Below, one piece after another: positions 24,072 to 32,723 of a stretch of 45,233 nt of DNA; position 1 is the stretch's first letter; every line of letters begins with the position of its first letter. Both the position numbers and the translations under genes were made by a program. The notes beneath the pieces were generated by a model that was not told the DNA's origin, did not search any database, and saw only the letters and a program-made list of their open reading frames with translations. Source of the DNA: Pseudomonas sp. Irchel s3f7 (GTDB lineage: Bacteria; Pseudomonadota; Gammaproteobacteria; Pseudomonadales; Pseudomonadaceae); NCBI RefSeq assembly GCF_900187615.1, contig NZ_FYDO01000040.1:1-45233 (forward strand). The letters run 5' to 3'.

Positions 24072-25745
24072 TCAATCTTCGCGGTAGCGACGCAGCTTCA
24101 ACTGCTTACCGGCAACGCGAGTGTCCTTCAGCTTGGTCAGCAACTTCTCCAGACCATCTTCCGGCAGCTCGACGAGGCTGAAGCTGTCACGCACCTGGAT
24201 GCGACCGATCGCTTCACGTGCCAGACCACCTTCGTTGAGGATGGCGCCCAGCAGGTTCTTGGCAGCGATACCGTCACGCGCACCCAGCGCGGTACGGCAA
24301 CGTGCACGACCTTCACCCAGTGGCATCGGAGCGCGACGCTCGCGGTCACCACGCTCAGGACGATCACCGGAACGCTCTGGACGATCGCCACGCGGTGCGT
24401 TGTTCGGCACCAGTGGACGCTCTTTCTCGATAGCGGCCAGGTTCAGCGCTTGACCGTTGGTAGCCTTGCGCAGCAGGGCTGCGGCCAGGGCACGTGGGCT
24501 GCAACCGATGTCGGCGGTCAGGCGATCAAGCAGATCACCGTGGGTCGATTCGGCTTCAGCCACCAGCGGCGACAGGCTGTTGGTCAGTTTCTTGATGCGC
24601 GCATCCAGAACGGCTTGAGCGTCCGGCAGGCGAACTTCAGCAACCTTCTGACCGGTTACACGCTCGATCACTTGCAGCATGCGGCGCTCACGTGGAGTCA
24701 CCAGCAGCAGTGCACGACCTTCGCGACCGGCACGGCCGGTACGACCGATACGGTGAACGTAGGACTCTGGGTCGTACGGCATGTCAACGTTGAACACGTG
24801 AGTGATGCGCGGAACGTCCAGACCACGAGCGGCAACGTCGGTCGCCACAACGATGTCCAGACGGCCATCCTTGAGGGAGTCGATCACGCGCTCACGCTGG
24901 TTCTGGGCGATGTCACCGTTCAGCGCAGCGGCTTTGTAGCCTTTGGCTTCCAGGGCGCTGGCCAGATCCAGGGTCGCTTGCTTGGTGCGCACGAACATGA
25001 TCAGGGCGTCGAAATCTTCCACTTCCAGCAAGCTGAGAACGGCCGAAGTCTTCTGGTCAGCGTGAACCAACAGGTGAGCCTGTTCGATCGCGGTAACGGT
25101 CTGGGTCTTGGTCTGGATTTTCACGTGTTGCGGATCGCGCAGGTGGCGTTCGGCAATGGCACGGATCGACTGCGGCAAGGTGGCCGAGAACAATACGGTC
25201 TGACGGGTTGCAGGCAGCGCCTTGAAGATGACTTCCAGGTCGTCCATGAAGCCCAGCTTGAGCATTTCGTCGGCTTCGTCGAGAACCAGGTGGTTCACGG
25301 TCGCCAGTACTTTTTCGTCGCGACGCAGGTGGTCGCACAGACGGCCCGGAGTGGCGACAACGATCTGTGCGCCATTACGGATTGCTTTCAATTGTGGGCC
25401 CATCGGCGCGCCGCCGTAGACAGCCACAACAGTTACGCCCGGCATTTGCTTGGCATAAGTTTCGAAAGCGGTTGCAACTTGTAGCGCCAACTCACGAGTT
25501 GGGGCCAGGATCAGGGCTTGCGGCTCGCGCTTTGCAGGATCGATGCGATGCAGGATCGGCAGGGCGAACGCAGCGGTTTTACCCGTACCGGTTTGCGCCT
25601 GACCAATCATGTCGTGACCGGCCATGATGATCGGGATCGATTGCTGCTGAATAGCCGAAGGCTCTTCGTAGCCGGTCGCGATGACGGCTGCAAGAATATT
25701 CGGATTAAGATTAAAAGCGGCGAAGCCGCCGGTTTCCTGGGTCAT
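24072..25745 (-). CDS. deaD: DEAD-box ATP-dependent RNA helicase with DbpA-type C-terminus
   Basis: The 557-residue protein unwinds structured RNA and, in the CsdA/DeaD group, aids cold growth and ribosome assembly. Motifs in order are Q motif PSAIQQQSIP, Walker A AQTGTGKTA, VLDEADEML, LFSATLP, ATDVAARGLD and HRIGRTGRAGR. A basic low-complexity linker with repeated DRPER units lies at about 455-485. A DbpA-like RNA-binding domain follows at about 485-555. The ATG at 25745 has AGAGG seven bases upstream and begins just before the Q motif; a longer frame to 25877 lies in the leader. The 5' leader is long and structured, as in cold-induced helicases. The position matches PA2840 in PAO1. Confidence 0.92.
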   Translation of the reverse strand: MTQETGGFAAFNLNPNILAAVIATGYEEPSAIQQQSIPIIMAGHDMIGQAQTGTGKTAAFALPILHRIDPAKREPQALILAPTRELALQVATAFETYAKQMPGVTVVAVYGGAPMGPQLKAIRNGAQIVVATPGRLCDHLRRDEKVLATVNHLVLDEADEMLKLGFMDDLEVIFKALPATRQTVLFSATLPQSIRAIAERHLRDPQHVKIQTKTQTVTAIEQAHLLVHADQKTSAVLSLLEVEDFDALIMFVRTKQATLDLASALEAKGYKAAALNGDIAQNQRERVIDSLKDGRLDIVVATDVAARGLDVPRITHVFNVDMPYDPESYVHRIGRTGRAGREGRALLLVTPRERRMLQVIERVTGQKVAEVRLPDAQAVLDARIKKLTNSLSPLVAEAESTHGDLLDRLTADIGCSPRALAAALLRKATNGQALNLAAIEKERPLVPNNAPRGDRPERSGDRPERGDRERRAPMPLGEGRARCRTALGARDGIAAKNLLGAILNEGGLAREAIGRIQVRDSFSLVELPEDGLEKLLTKLKDTRVAGKQLKLRRYRED

Positions 25746-26168
25746 GGGTCTGCCTCTAAGTGCATCCGCAAAGACCCATGCTCCAAAGCTGCGCGTGCCG
25801 TGTTGAGACTCAAGAGTCGCCCTGGCAGCTTTGTCGGCGGGGATTTGCGAAAACGAATGAATGAAAAGAATCGTCAAGGAAGAGTCCGCGGGGCGGACGT
25901 GCAGCCGAAGCTGGCTTCGGGGAATTGCGCTACCTAAACGCGGCCCGGTTAAAGGCCGGCGCGCACTATACCGGAATTAGCCCGAAAAGGGAGCTTTTTT
26001 TATCAGAAATGCGCCGAATACACCTTTGTGTCACCGGCTTTGCGGATTATCGCTCGACCGTCTACTTTTCAAAGGGCCCGGCCTTGCGGGTGATGGCGCT
26101 AAAACGGTTCACCCCATGCCGTGCAGACCGCCGGTCTGACACGCCTTTCCCGCCCCGAGGACCGCTCC
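25746..26168 (-). promoter_or_regulatory. Long structured leader of the helicase gene and intergenic region
   Basis: On the minus strand TATAGT at 25965-25970 is a likely -10 box, without a clear -35. It would give a leader of about 210 bases. Two tight hairpins lie in it: GTCCGC/GCGGAC around three G's (25884-25898) and CCGAAGC/GCTTCGG around two bases (25905-25920). The right part, to 26168, must contain the crotonase promoter. I see no gene in this stretch. Confidence 0.45.
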
Positions 26169-26960
26169 ATGAATCAGCCTTGCTCCAGTCGAGTCAGCCG
26201 TGAACGGCGCGGTCATGTATTCCTGATCGGCCTGGACAGGGTGACCAAGCGCAACGCCTTTGATCTCGACCTGCTCAATGAACTGAGCCTGGCCTACGGC
26301 GAGTTTGAAGCCGACACTGAAGCGCGGGTGGCCGTGGTGTTCGGCCATGGGGAGCACTTTACTGCCGGGCTCGATCTGGTGGATGCCAGTGTGACACTGG
26401 CCGAAGGCTGGCAGGTACCGCCCGGCGGTTGTGATCCGTGGGGCGTGTTCGCGGGTCCGCGGGTCAATAAACCGGTGATTGTTGCAGCACAAGGCTACTG
26501 CCTGACCATCGGCATCGAATTGATGCTGGCGGCCGACATCAACCTGTGCGCCAGCAACACCCGGTTCGCACAGATGGAAGTGCAGCGCGGCATTTTCCCG
26601 TTCGGCGGCGCCACCCTGCGACTGCATCAAGTCGCTGGCTGGGGCAATGCGATGCGTTGGCTGCTGACCGGCGATGAGTTCGATGCCCACGATGCGCTGC
26701 ACCTGGGCTTGGTGCAGGAAGTCATGGCCAGTGAAGATCTGCTGCCCCGGGCGATTGAACTGGCCGAGCGCATTGCCCGGCAGGCACCGCTTGGCGTTCA
26801 GGCCACGCTGATGTCGGCACGGCAGGCGCGCTATGAAGGTGAAACCGCTGCGGCGCAGGGGTTGCCGCCGCTGGTGAAGAAATTGATGGCCAGCGAGGAT
26901 GCCCGGGAGGGTGTGCGATCAATGGTTGAGCGGCGGCCCGGAGTCTTCAAAGGTCACTGA
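26169..26960 (+). CDS. Crotonase / enoyl-CoA hydratase family protein
   Basis: The 263-residue crotonase-fold protein has an oxyanion-hole region around GEHFTAGLDL (about residues 60-69) and around GYCLTIGIELMLAAD (about 111-125). FAQMEVQRGIFPFGGAT at about 134-150 keeps one glutamate at the position of the first catalytic acid. The second glutamate of true enoyl-CoA hydratases appears replaced by Arg in GNAMRWLLTGD. It may therefore be an isomerase or another crotonase rather than a hydratase; the substrate is unknown. The ATG at 26169 has GAGGA eight bases upstream. It is monocistronic, followed by a strong palindrome. The PAO1 neighbour in this position is also annotated as a hydratase. 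Confidence 0.85.
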   Translation: MNQPCSSRVSRERRGHVFLIGLDRVTKRNAFDLDLLNELSLAYGEFEADTEARVAVVFGHGEHFTAGLDLVDASVTLAEGWQVPPGGCDPWGVFAGPRVNKPVIVAAQGYCLTIGIELMLAADINLCASNTRFAQMEVQRGIFPFGGATLRLHQVAGWGNAMRWLLTGDEFDAHDALHLGLVQEVMASEDLLPRAIELAERIARQAPLGVQATLMSARQARYEGETAAAQGLPPLVKKLMASEDAREGVRSMVERRPGVFKGH

Positions 26961-26969
26961 CACACCCTT

Positions 26970-26999
26970 TGTGGCGAGGGGGCAAGCCCCCTCGCCACA
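26970..26999. repeat. Near-perfect palindrome (REP/terminator-like)
   Basis: TGTGGCGAGGGGGC and GCCCCCTCGCCACA are perfect 14-bp arms with a two-base spacer, followed by CAATTTTT. It lies nine bases after the crotonase stop, between convergent genes. It is one of the short repeats common in fluorescent pseudomonads and can act as a terminator. Confidence 0.75.
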
Positions 27000-27015
27000 G
27001 CAATTTTTCTAACTT

Positions 27016-27771
27016 TCAAGTGGCCGGGCGAATGCTCTTGATCAACGACTGCAACGAATACCCCAACCGCGGCGCCAGCGCTTCGGCACGAGCCGTCAGG
27101 CCTTGCATGTCCAACTCCTGATCCAGTTCGGACGGTACGATCAGAATTACATTGCCCTCCTTCACCGGCAGCTCCCAATAGTGGCGGTGATACAACCCGC
27201 GCAGCAATGCGGCGCCCAACGGTTTGCCATCGTCGGTGGCCCACTGGTTGATCACCAGCCAGCCACCGGGATTCAGGCGTTTCTGGCAGTTTTCCAGAAA
27301 GCTCCAGGCCAAATGCCCGACACCAGGACCGACGTCGGTGTAGAGGTCGACAAAAATCAGGTCCGCCGGCTCTGCGGTATCGAGCAATTCCAGCGCATCG
27401 CCCACCCGGATATACAGGCGCGGATCGTCATCCAGCCCCAAGTACTCGATAGCCAAACGCGGGACGTCGGGGCGCAACTCGATGGCCTCGACATCTTCCA
27501 GCGGCAGGAACTTGAGGCAGGCCTGGGTCAGCGTACCCGCACCAAGACCGAGGAACAGCGCGCTTTCCGGTTGCTCATGGCACAGCGCACCAATCAGCAT
27601 CGCCCGGGTGTAGTCGTATTCGAGCCAGCTCGGATCGGCCGTAAACACACAGCTTTGCTCGATGGCATCACCGAATTCGAGAAAACGGTAATCAGCCACC
27701 TCCAGCACGCGAATCACACCAAACTCGTCCTGCACCTCGGCGAGCAAATGCTCGACGCGCTCCTCAGTCAT
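27016..27771 (-). CDS. Spermidine synthase-like SAM-binding protein
   Basis: This 251-residue protein has a Rossmann methyltransferase fold of the spermine/spermidine synthase type. Motif I is ALFLGLGAGTLTQACLKF (about residues 69-86), with acidic AIELRPDVPRLA (about 94-105), VGDALELLD (about 121-129) and LIFVDLYTD (about 134-142). It lacks the usual polyamine-site residues that I can confirm, so aminopropyl transfer is not assured; many such proteins are uncharacterised. The ATG at 27771 is preceded by AGGAGA. It is divergent from the class II DAHP synthase. Confidence 0.8.
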   Translation of the reverse strand: MTEERVEHLLAEVQDEFGVIRVLEVADYRFLEFGDAIEQSCVFTADPSWLEYDYTRAMLIGALCHEQPESALFLGLGAGTLTQACLKFLPLEDVEAIELRPDVPRLAIEYLGLDDDPRLYIRVGDALELLDTAEPADLIFVDLYTDVGPGVGHLAWSFLENCQKRLNPGGWLVINQWATDDGKPLGAALLRGLYHRHYWELPVKEGNVILIVPSELDQELDMQGLTARAEALAPRLGYSLQSLIKSIRPAT

Positions 27772-27919
27772 TTCGTCTCCTGATCGTCACCGGACCCGGT
27801 AACGCGATGCGCCGCAACATGAAGCGGCAAAGGCGCGATTGTCCGCGAAGCGACGGGAACAGGTCACGCACTAATTGCTGATAACATGGACGTCCGAGCG
27901 TAAAACACTAGAGATGATG

Positions 27920-29266
27920 ATGAGCCAACCCTGGAGTCCTGACAGCTGGCGCGCCCTGCCGATCCAGCAACAACCTCAATATCCCGACGCTGCGCATTTG
28001 CAGCAGGTCGAGCAAACGCTGGCCAGCTATCCGCCGCTGGTGTTTGCCGGTGAAGCCCGGGAATTGCGTCGTCAGTTTGCCGAGGTGACTCAGGGTCGCG
28101 CGTTCCTGTTGCAGGGCGGTGATTGCGCCGAGAGTTTCGCCGAATTCTCCGCGGCGAAGATCCGCGACACCTTCAAGGTGTTGCTGCAAATGGCGATTGT
28201 CATGACGTTTGCGGCCGGTTGTCCGGTGGTCAAGGTTGGGCGAATGGCGGGGCAGTTCGCCAAGCCGCGTTCGGCCAACGACGAAACCATCGATGGCGTG
28301 ACCCTGCCCGCCTACCGTGGCGATATCGTCAACGGCATCGGTTTCGACGAGAAAAGCCGCGTGCCGGACCCGGAGCGCCTGCTTCAGTCGTATCATCAAT
28401 CCACCGCCACCCTGAACCTGTTGCGCGCCTTCGCCCAGGGCGGGTTTGCCGACCTGCATCAGGTGCACAAGTGGAACCTGGACTTCATTGCCAACTCGGC
28501 CCTGGCGGAAAAGTACAGCCATCTGGCCGACCGCATCGATGAAACCCTGGCATTCATGCGCGCTTGTGGCATGGACACTTCGCCACAACTGCGCGAAACC
28601 AGTTTCTTTACCGCCCACGAAGCGCTGCTGCTGAACTACGAAGAAGCCTTCGTGCGTCGCGACAGCCTGACCAACGATTATTACGACTGCTCGGCGCACA
28701 TGCTGTGGATCGGCGACCGCACCCGTCAGCTCGACGGCGCCCACGTCGAATTCCTGCGCGGGGTGAACAATCCGATCGGGGTCAAAGTCGGCCCGAGCAT
28801 GAACCCGGACGACCTGATTCGTCTGATCGACGTGCTCAACCCGGACAACGACCCGGGCCGCCTGAACCTGATTGCGCGGATGGGCGCGAACAAGGTCGGC
28901 GATCACTTGCCACAGCTGATCCGTGCGGTACAGCGCGAAGGCAAGCAAGTGCTGTGGAGTTCGGACCCGATGCACGGCAACACCATCAAGGCCAGCAGCG
29001 GCTACAAGACCCGCGATTTCGCGCAGATCCTGGGTGAAGTGAAGCAGTTCTTCCAGGTCCACGAAGCGGAAGGCACCTATGCCGGCGGTATCCACATCGA
29101 GATGACCGGGCAAAACGTCACCGAGTGCATTGGCGGTGCGCGACCGATTACCGAAGATGGGTTGTCGGATCGCTACCACACCCATTGCGACCCGCGGATG
29201 AATGCCGATCAGTCGCTGGAACTGGCGTTTTTGATTGCCGAAACCTTGAAGCAGGTTCGACGCTAA
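27920..29266 (+). CDS. Class II 3-deoxy-7-phosphoheptulonate synthase
   Basis: The 448-residue enzyme condenses PEP and erythrose-4-phosphate to DAHP, the first step of the shikimate pathway. The plant-type (class II) family is clear from WSPDSWR at the start, FLLQGGDCAESF (about 64-75), VVKVGRMAGQFAKPRS, GDRTRQLDGAHVEF and SDPMHGNTIK. Three consecutive ATGs occur (27914, 27917, 27920). The last gives MSQPW and the length I recall for PA2843. In pseudomonads, class II enzymes are often tied to secondary metabolite pathways, but here there is no phenazine or other cluster next to it. A class I enzyme is encoded at 41295 in the same window. Confidence 0.92.
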   Translation: MSQPWSPDSWRALPIQQQPQYPDAAHLQQVEQTLASYPPLVFAGEARELRRQFAEVTQGRAFLLQGGDCAESFAEFSAAKIRDTFKVLLQMAIVMTFAAGCPVVKVGRMAGQFAKPRSANDETIDGVTLPAYRGDIVNGIGFDEKSRVPDPERLLQSYHQSTATLNLLRAFAQGGFADLHQVHKWNLDFIANSALAEKYSHLADRIDETLAFMRACGMDTSPQLRETSFFTAHEALLLNYEEAFVRRDSLTNDYYDCSAHMLWIGDRTRQLDGAHVEFLRGVNNPIGVKVGPSMNPDDLIRLIDVLNPDNDPGRLNLIARMGANKVGDHLPQLIRAVQREGKQVLWSSDPMHGNTIKASSGYKTRDFAQILGEVKQFFQVHEAEGTYAGGIHIEMTGQNVTECIGGARPITEDGLSDRYHTHCDPRMNADQSLELAFLIAETLKQVRR

Positions 29267-29280
29267 ATCGCGTCGCACTT

Positions 29281-29344
29281 ATCGCCGGCAAGCCAGCTCC
29301 TACAGGAATGTGCAACCCCTTGTAGGAGCTGGCTTGCCAGCGAT
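29281..29344. repeat. REP pair
   Basis: ATCGCCGGCAAGCCAGCTCCTACA and an inverted TGTAGGAGCTGGCTTGCC unit lie within 64 bases, between convergent genes. It is the same REP type as at 19145. Confidence 0.85.
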
Positions 29345-29353
29345 GGCGTCAAC

Positions 29354-30583
29354 TCAGTCACCATCAACCTGTGCCAATGCAACCCGTAACCTGTCCGCAC
29401 TCGCCCGCGGGCAATTCAACTGAACCTGCGCCAACCCCAGCCAATCCGCCATCTGCCGCAGATTGACCGCCAGCGCCAGCATCCCCTCGTCATCCAGCCC
29501 CGACGTTTCCTCATGCACCGCGTGCACCGCCAATCGCCCCGCCGCCCTCTCCGCACGCAGATCAACCCGTGCAGCAATCCGTTCGTTGTGCAAAAACGGC
29601 AAGACGTAATAGCCGTAGACCCGCTTGTCCTGCGGCGTGTAAATCTCCAGCCGATAGCGAAAGTCGAACAGACGCTCCGTCCGGCTGCGCTCCCAGATCA
29701 GCGAATCGAAAGGTGACAGCAATGCACTGGCCTCGACCTTGCGCGGCACCTTGGGCTCGGGCAGGCAATAGGCCGGTTGCTTCCAGCCCTGAACTTCACA
29801 GGTGAGCAACTCGCCCGCCTCGACCAACTCCGCCAGACGCGGACGACTGTCCGCGGGATTGAGTCGAAAGTAGTCGCGCAGGTCCTTTTCCGTGCCGACG
29901 CCCAACGCGGTCGCTGCATGCAGCAACAGTCCACGCTGCGCTTCGGCTTCATTCAGAGGCGGTTGCGCAAGGATCGCCGAAGGAATCACCCGCTCCGGCA
30001 AATCATAAAGTCGTTCGAATCCGCGACGCCCGGCCACAGTTACCTCGCCAGCGGCGAACAACCATTCCAGTGCATGCTTTTCCGCGCTCCAGTCCCACCA
30101 TGGTCCGGCCCGCTCCTGACGGGTCGACAGGCTGCCAGCCCCCAGCGCGCCCTGCTCCTCGACCGAAGCCAGCACCCGACGAATCGTGTCTTGCTGTTCA
30201 TGACCAAAGCGCGCCAATTGCTGATAAATGTCTTCGCCACGGCTCGCGCGCTGCATGCGCCAGCGCATCAACGGGTACATCGACAGAGGCAGCAACGAAG
30301 CTTCATGCCCCCAATACTCGAACAACGTACGACGGCGACCCTGACTCCAGGCAGCCTGATCGAGCAAATCGGATGAGTAATTGCCGAGGCGGGAAAACAG
30401 CGGAAGGTAGTGCGAACGCACCAACGCATTGACTGAATCGATCTGCAAGATGCCCAGCCGTTCGATCAGGCGATTGAGCGCAACAGCCTTGATCGTCGCT
30501 GGCGACTGGCGCCCGTTGAACCCTTGGGCGGCCAGCGCCAGACGCCGAGCCTGTTTGAGGGTAAAGGACAATGTTGCGGGCAT
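29354..30583 (-). CDS. YcaQ/AlkX-type winged-helix DNA glycosylase
   Basis: The 409-residue HTH_42 (DUF1006) family protein is as long as E. coli YcaQ (410). YcaQ removes alkylated bases and unhooks interstrand crosslinks. The catalytic-type QxD motif is visible in LGILQIDSVNAL (about residues 37-48), placing it in the QXD rather than the QXQ (AlkZ) branch. FEYWGHEASLLP and LLSPFDSLIWERSRTERLFDF are further family blocks. The start is ATG 30583: AAGGAG directly abuts the other ATG (30589) but is six bases before this one. It is monocistronic. Confidence 0.87.
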   Translation of the reverse strand: MPATLSFTLKQARRLALAAQGFNGRQSPATIKAVALNRLIERLGILQIDSVNALVRSHYLPLFSRLGNYSSDLLDQAAWSQGRRRTLFEYWGHEASLLPLSMYPLMRWRMQRASRGEDIYQQLARFGHEQQDTIRRVLASVEEQGALGAGSLSTRQERAGPWWDWSAEKHALEWLFAAGEVTVAGRRGFERLYDLPERVIPSAILAQPPLNEAEAQRGLLLHAATALGVGTEKDLRDYFRLNPADSRPRLAELVEAGELLTCEVQGWKQPAYCLPEPKVPRKVEASALLSPFDSLIWERSRTERLFDFRYRLEIYTPQDKRVYGYYVLPFLHNERIAARVDLRAERAAGRLAVHAVHEETSGLDDEGMLALAVNLRQMADWLGLAQVQLNCPRASADRLRVALAQVDGD

Positions 30584-30647
30584 GGGCATCTCCTTGTCTG
30601 CTCGCAACCTACCTCACCGGTAAGGGGTTTGTGTAGCGTGGCTCCCA

Positions 30648-30863
30648 TCATTTATGCATCGGGTCATTCCAGAACGGCTTGATCGACTCGCTCTCCACAT
30701 CCGCACGACTCATGCCGATGTCCTTGAGTGCCCCGTCGCTCAGGCTCGCCAGCAATTCGCGCTCGCGATGCAGTTCGTACCAGCGGCTGACCTTGTGCAG
30801 TAGATCGGAGATCAGGTGAACCGAATGGTGTTCCGTGCCTTGAAACTCATGTTGACCTTTCAT
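30648..30863 (-). CDS. Small DUF1127 protein
   Basis: The 71-residue product has the DUF1127 signature WYELHRERELLASLSDGALKDIGMSRADVE at residues 28-57. The Arg/Leu-rich helix is followed by the conserved LKDIGMSRADVE element. In other proteobacteria, small DUF1127 proteins bind RNA or modulate phosphate and C/N metabolism, but the role here is unknown. The ATG at 30863 has GGAGGG seven bases upstream. It is divergent from a LysR gene (95 bases between starts), so it is a likely target of that regulator. Confidence 0.87.
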   Translation of the reverse strand: MKGQHEFQGTEHHSVHLISDLLHKVSRWYELHRERELLASLSDGALKDIGMSRADVESESIKPFWNDPMHK

Positions 30864-30958
30864 CTTGTTGCCCTCCGTTTGGATGGCTCCAGTCTCGCGC
30901 CGGGTCTAAGATCAATCCAACGAATGTTTCTGATGTCACATATCTCGGAGATTGATGA

Positions 30959-31813
30959 ATGTCGGCCTACCCGAGTATCGATACCGACGTATTGCGCACC
31001 TTCGTCGCGATTGCCGACCAGGGTGGTTTTACCCGTGCCGGTGAACTGGTCAATCGCACCCAGTCGGCGGTGAGCATGCAGATGAAGCGGCTGGAAGAGG
31101 ATGTGCTGCAACGCCAGTTGTTCCAGCGTGACGGGCGGCAAGTGCGCCTGACCGCCGAAGGTCAGGTGCTGCTCGGTTATGCGCGGCGCATCCTCAAGCT
31201 GCACAGCGAGGTGTTCAATACGCTGCGCGAGCCGGACATGGTCGGCATGGTGCGCATCGGTACGCCGGACGATTATGTGATGCGTTTCCTGCCGGGGATT
31301 TTGCGGCAGTTTGCCCAGTCCTATCCGCTGATCCAGATCGAAGTGCACTGCGAATCCTCGAAACAACTGCTGATGCGGCAGGACCTCGACCTGTCCATCG
31401 TTACCCGCGAGCCGGGCAATGAAATCGGTCAGTTGTTGCGCAAGGAGCGTTTTGTCTGGGCCGAGGCGCAGTGCTACAGCGCCCACGAACAGACGCCGTT
31501 GCCTCTGGCGATGTTCAACAGCGATTGTTTCTGCCGCTTGTGGGCCTGCAATGCACTCGATGCCCAGGGTCGCGATTACCGCGTGGCGTACAACAGCGAC
31601 AGCCTGTCGGCGATCATGGCAGTAGTCAGTGCTGGCCTCGCAGTCACAGCGCAACTGGAAAGCCTGATCACCCCGGACATGCGCATTCTCGGTAAAGCCG
31701 AGGATCTGCCGATATTGCCAGAAGCCAGCATCATGCTGGTGCGCAACCTGCACCACCCGTCACCGATTACCGAGTGCCTGGCCGAGCACATCATCGAAGG
31801 CTTCAAACTTTAA
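30959..31813 (+). CDS. LysR-family transcriptional regulator
   Basis: The 284-residue regulator has an N-terminal winged helix-turn-helix (VLRTFVAIADQGGFTRAGELVNRTQSAVS, residues 11-39) and a C-terminal substrate-binding domain from about 90. The effector is unknown. The ATG at 30959 follows a GGAG by about nine bases. It is divergent from the DUF1127 gene and convergent with the TSUP permease gene, overlapping the latter by 11 bases. The location suggests that it controls the DUF1127 gene. Confidence 0.87.
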   Translation: MSAYPSIDTDVLRTFVAIADQGGFTRAGELVNRTQSAVSMQMKRLEEDVLQRQLFQRDGRQVRLTAEGQVLLGYARRILKLHSEVFNTLREPDMVGMVRIGTPDDYVMRFLPGILRQFAQSYPLIQIEVHCESSKQLLMRQDLDLSIVTREPGNEIGQLLRKERFVWAEAQCYSAHEQTPLPLAMFNSDCFCRLWACNALDAQGRDYRVAYNSDSLSAIMAVVSAGLAVTAQLESLITPDMRILGKAEDLPILPEASIMLVRNLHHPSPITECLAEHIIEGFKL

Positions 31814-32552
31814 ACGCGAGCATCACCGCGCAAAACACCAGGAAGCCACAGAACAGCCCGCGCAGCAGTCGCTCCGGCAGCGCGTGGGCGATTTTCACGC
31901 CCCAACTGATGCTCATCAGGCCTCCAATCGCCAAGGGCACGCCAATCAGCCAGTCGACCTGGTGGTGCACGGCGTACGTCACCAGCGTGACGCCCGTGCT
32001 GGGCAGCGCCAATGCCAGCGACAGCCCCTGCGCCACCACCTGACTGGTGCCGAACACACTGGTCAGTACCGGCGTCGCCACCACCGCCCCGCCCACACCA
32101 AACAATCCGCCCATCACACCGGATGCAGCGCCCAGCACACCCAGCCATGGCCACGAATAGTTCATCTGCGAAGCGCCGGGCGCACTGGCGGTGAACATTC
32201 GCAGCAGGTTGTAGACCGATAGCGCCACCAGGAACGCAACGAAACCGATCCGCATGGTTTGCGCATCGATGCCCACCGCCCAGATCGACCCCAGCCAGGC
32301 AAAGCAGAATCCCATGCTCGCCAACGGCAAAGCGTGGCGCAGTTCAATGCGGTTGCGCTGGTGATAGCGCCACAACGCGAGCATCACGTTCGGCACCACC
32401 ATCACCAGCGCTGTGCCTTGGGCGATCTGCTGATCGAGGCCGAACAGTACGCCCAGCAGCGGTATGGCGATCAACCCGCCGCCAATGCCGAACAATCCAC
32501 CCAGCGTGCCCAGGGCTGCGCCAAAAACCAGATACATCAAAAACTCAATCAC
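31803..32552 (-). CDS. TSUP (TauE/SafE) family membrane permease
   Basis: The 249-residue integral membrane protein probably exports or imports small sulfur-containing or organic anions. The paired glycine-rich repeats typical of the family appear as LGGLFGIGGGLIAIPLL (about residues 16-32) and MGGLFGVGGAVVATPVL (about 145-161). About seven to eight hydrophobic helices are seen. The substrate cannot be stated. The start at 32552 is normal for the family. It is divergent from ohrR with about 170 bases between. Confidence 0.87.
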   Translation of the reverse strand: MIEFLMYLVFGAALGTLGGLFGIGGGLIAIPLLGVLFGLDQQIAQGTALVMVVPNVMLALWRYHQRNRIELRHALPLASMGFCFAWLGSIWAVGIDAQTMRIGFVAFLVALSVYNLLRMFTASAPGASQMNYSWPWLGVLGAASGVMGGLFGVGGAVVATPVLTSVFGTSQVVAQGLSLALALPSTGVTLVTYAVHHQVDWLIGVPLAIGGLMSISWGVKIAHALPERLLRGLFCGFLVFCAVMLAFKV

Positions 32553-32723
32553 AGGCGATTTTCCCTTTGCATCACGCCGTTCATCCTACGCAGTTGATTC
32601 TGCTGCGCAAACATCAAGTAACACCTCGGCTTTGCGGGACTCGCATCAACGCTGGGCCAGAATTATCTGGCGCATTAAAGATTTGGCCGCTAGATTCCAA
32701 GGATCACTGAACAAGGCTTTGAC

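Noticed and set aside
23994..25484. 496-residue plus-strand frame opposite the helicase
   Set aside because: It is antisense to a gene with all DEAD-box motifs. The frame is rich in His/Gln/Val without recognisable motifs and results from GC-rich third positions.
27908..29278. 456-residue minus-strand frame opposite the class II DAHP synthase
   Set aside because: Shadow of a clearly conserved enzyme; no family features and no start signals.
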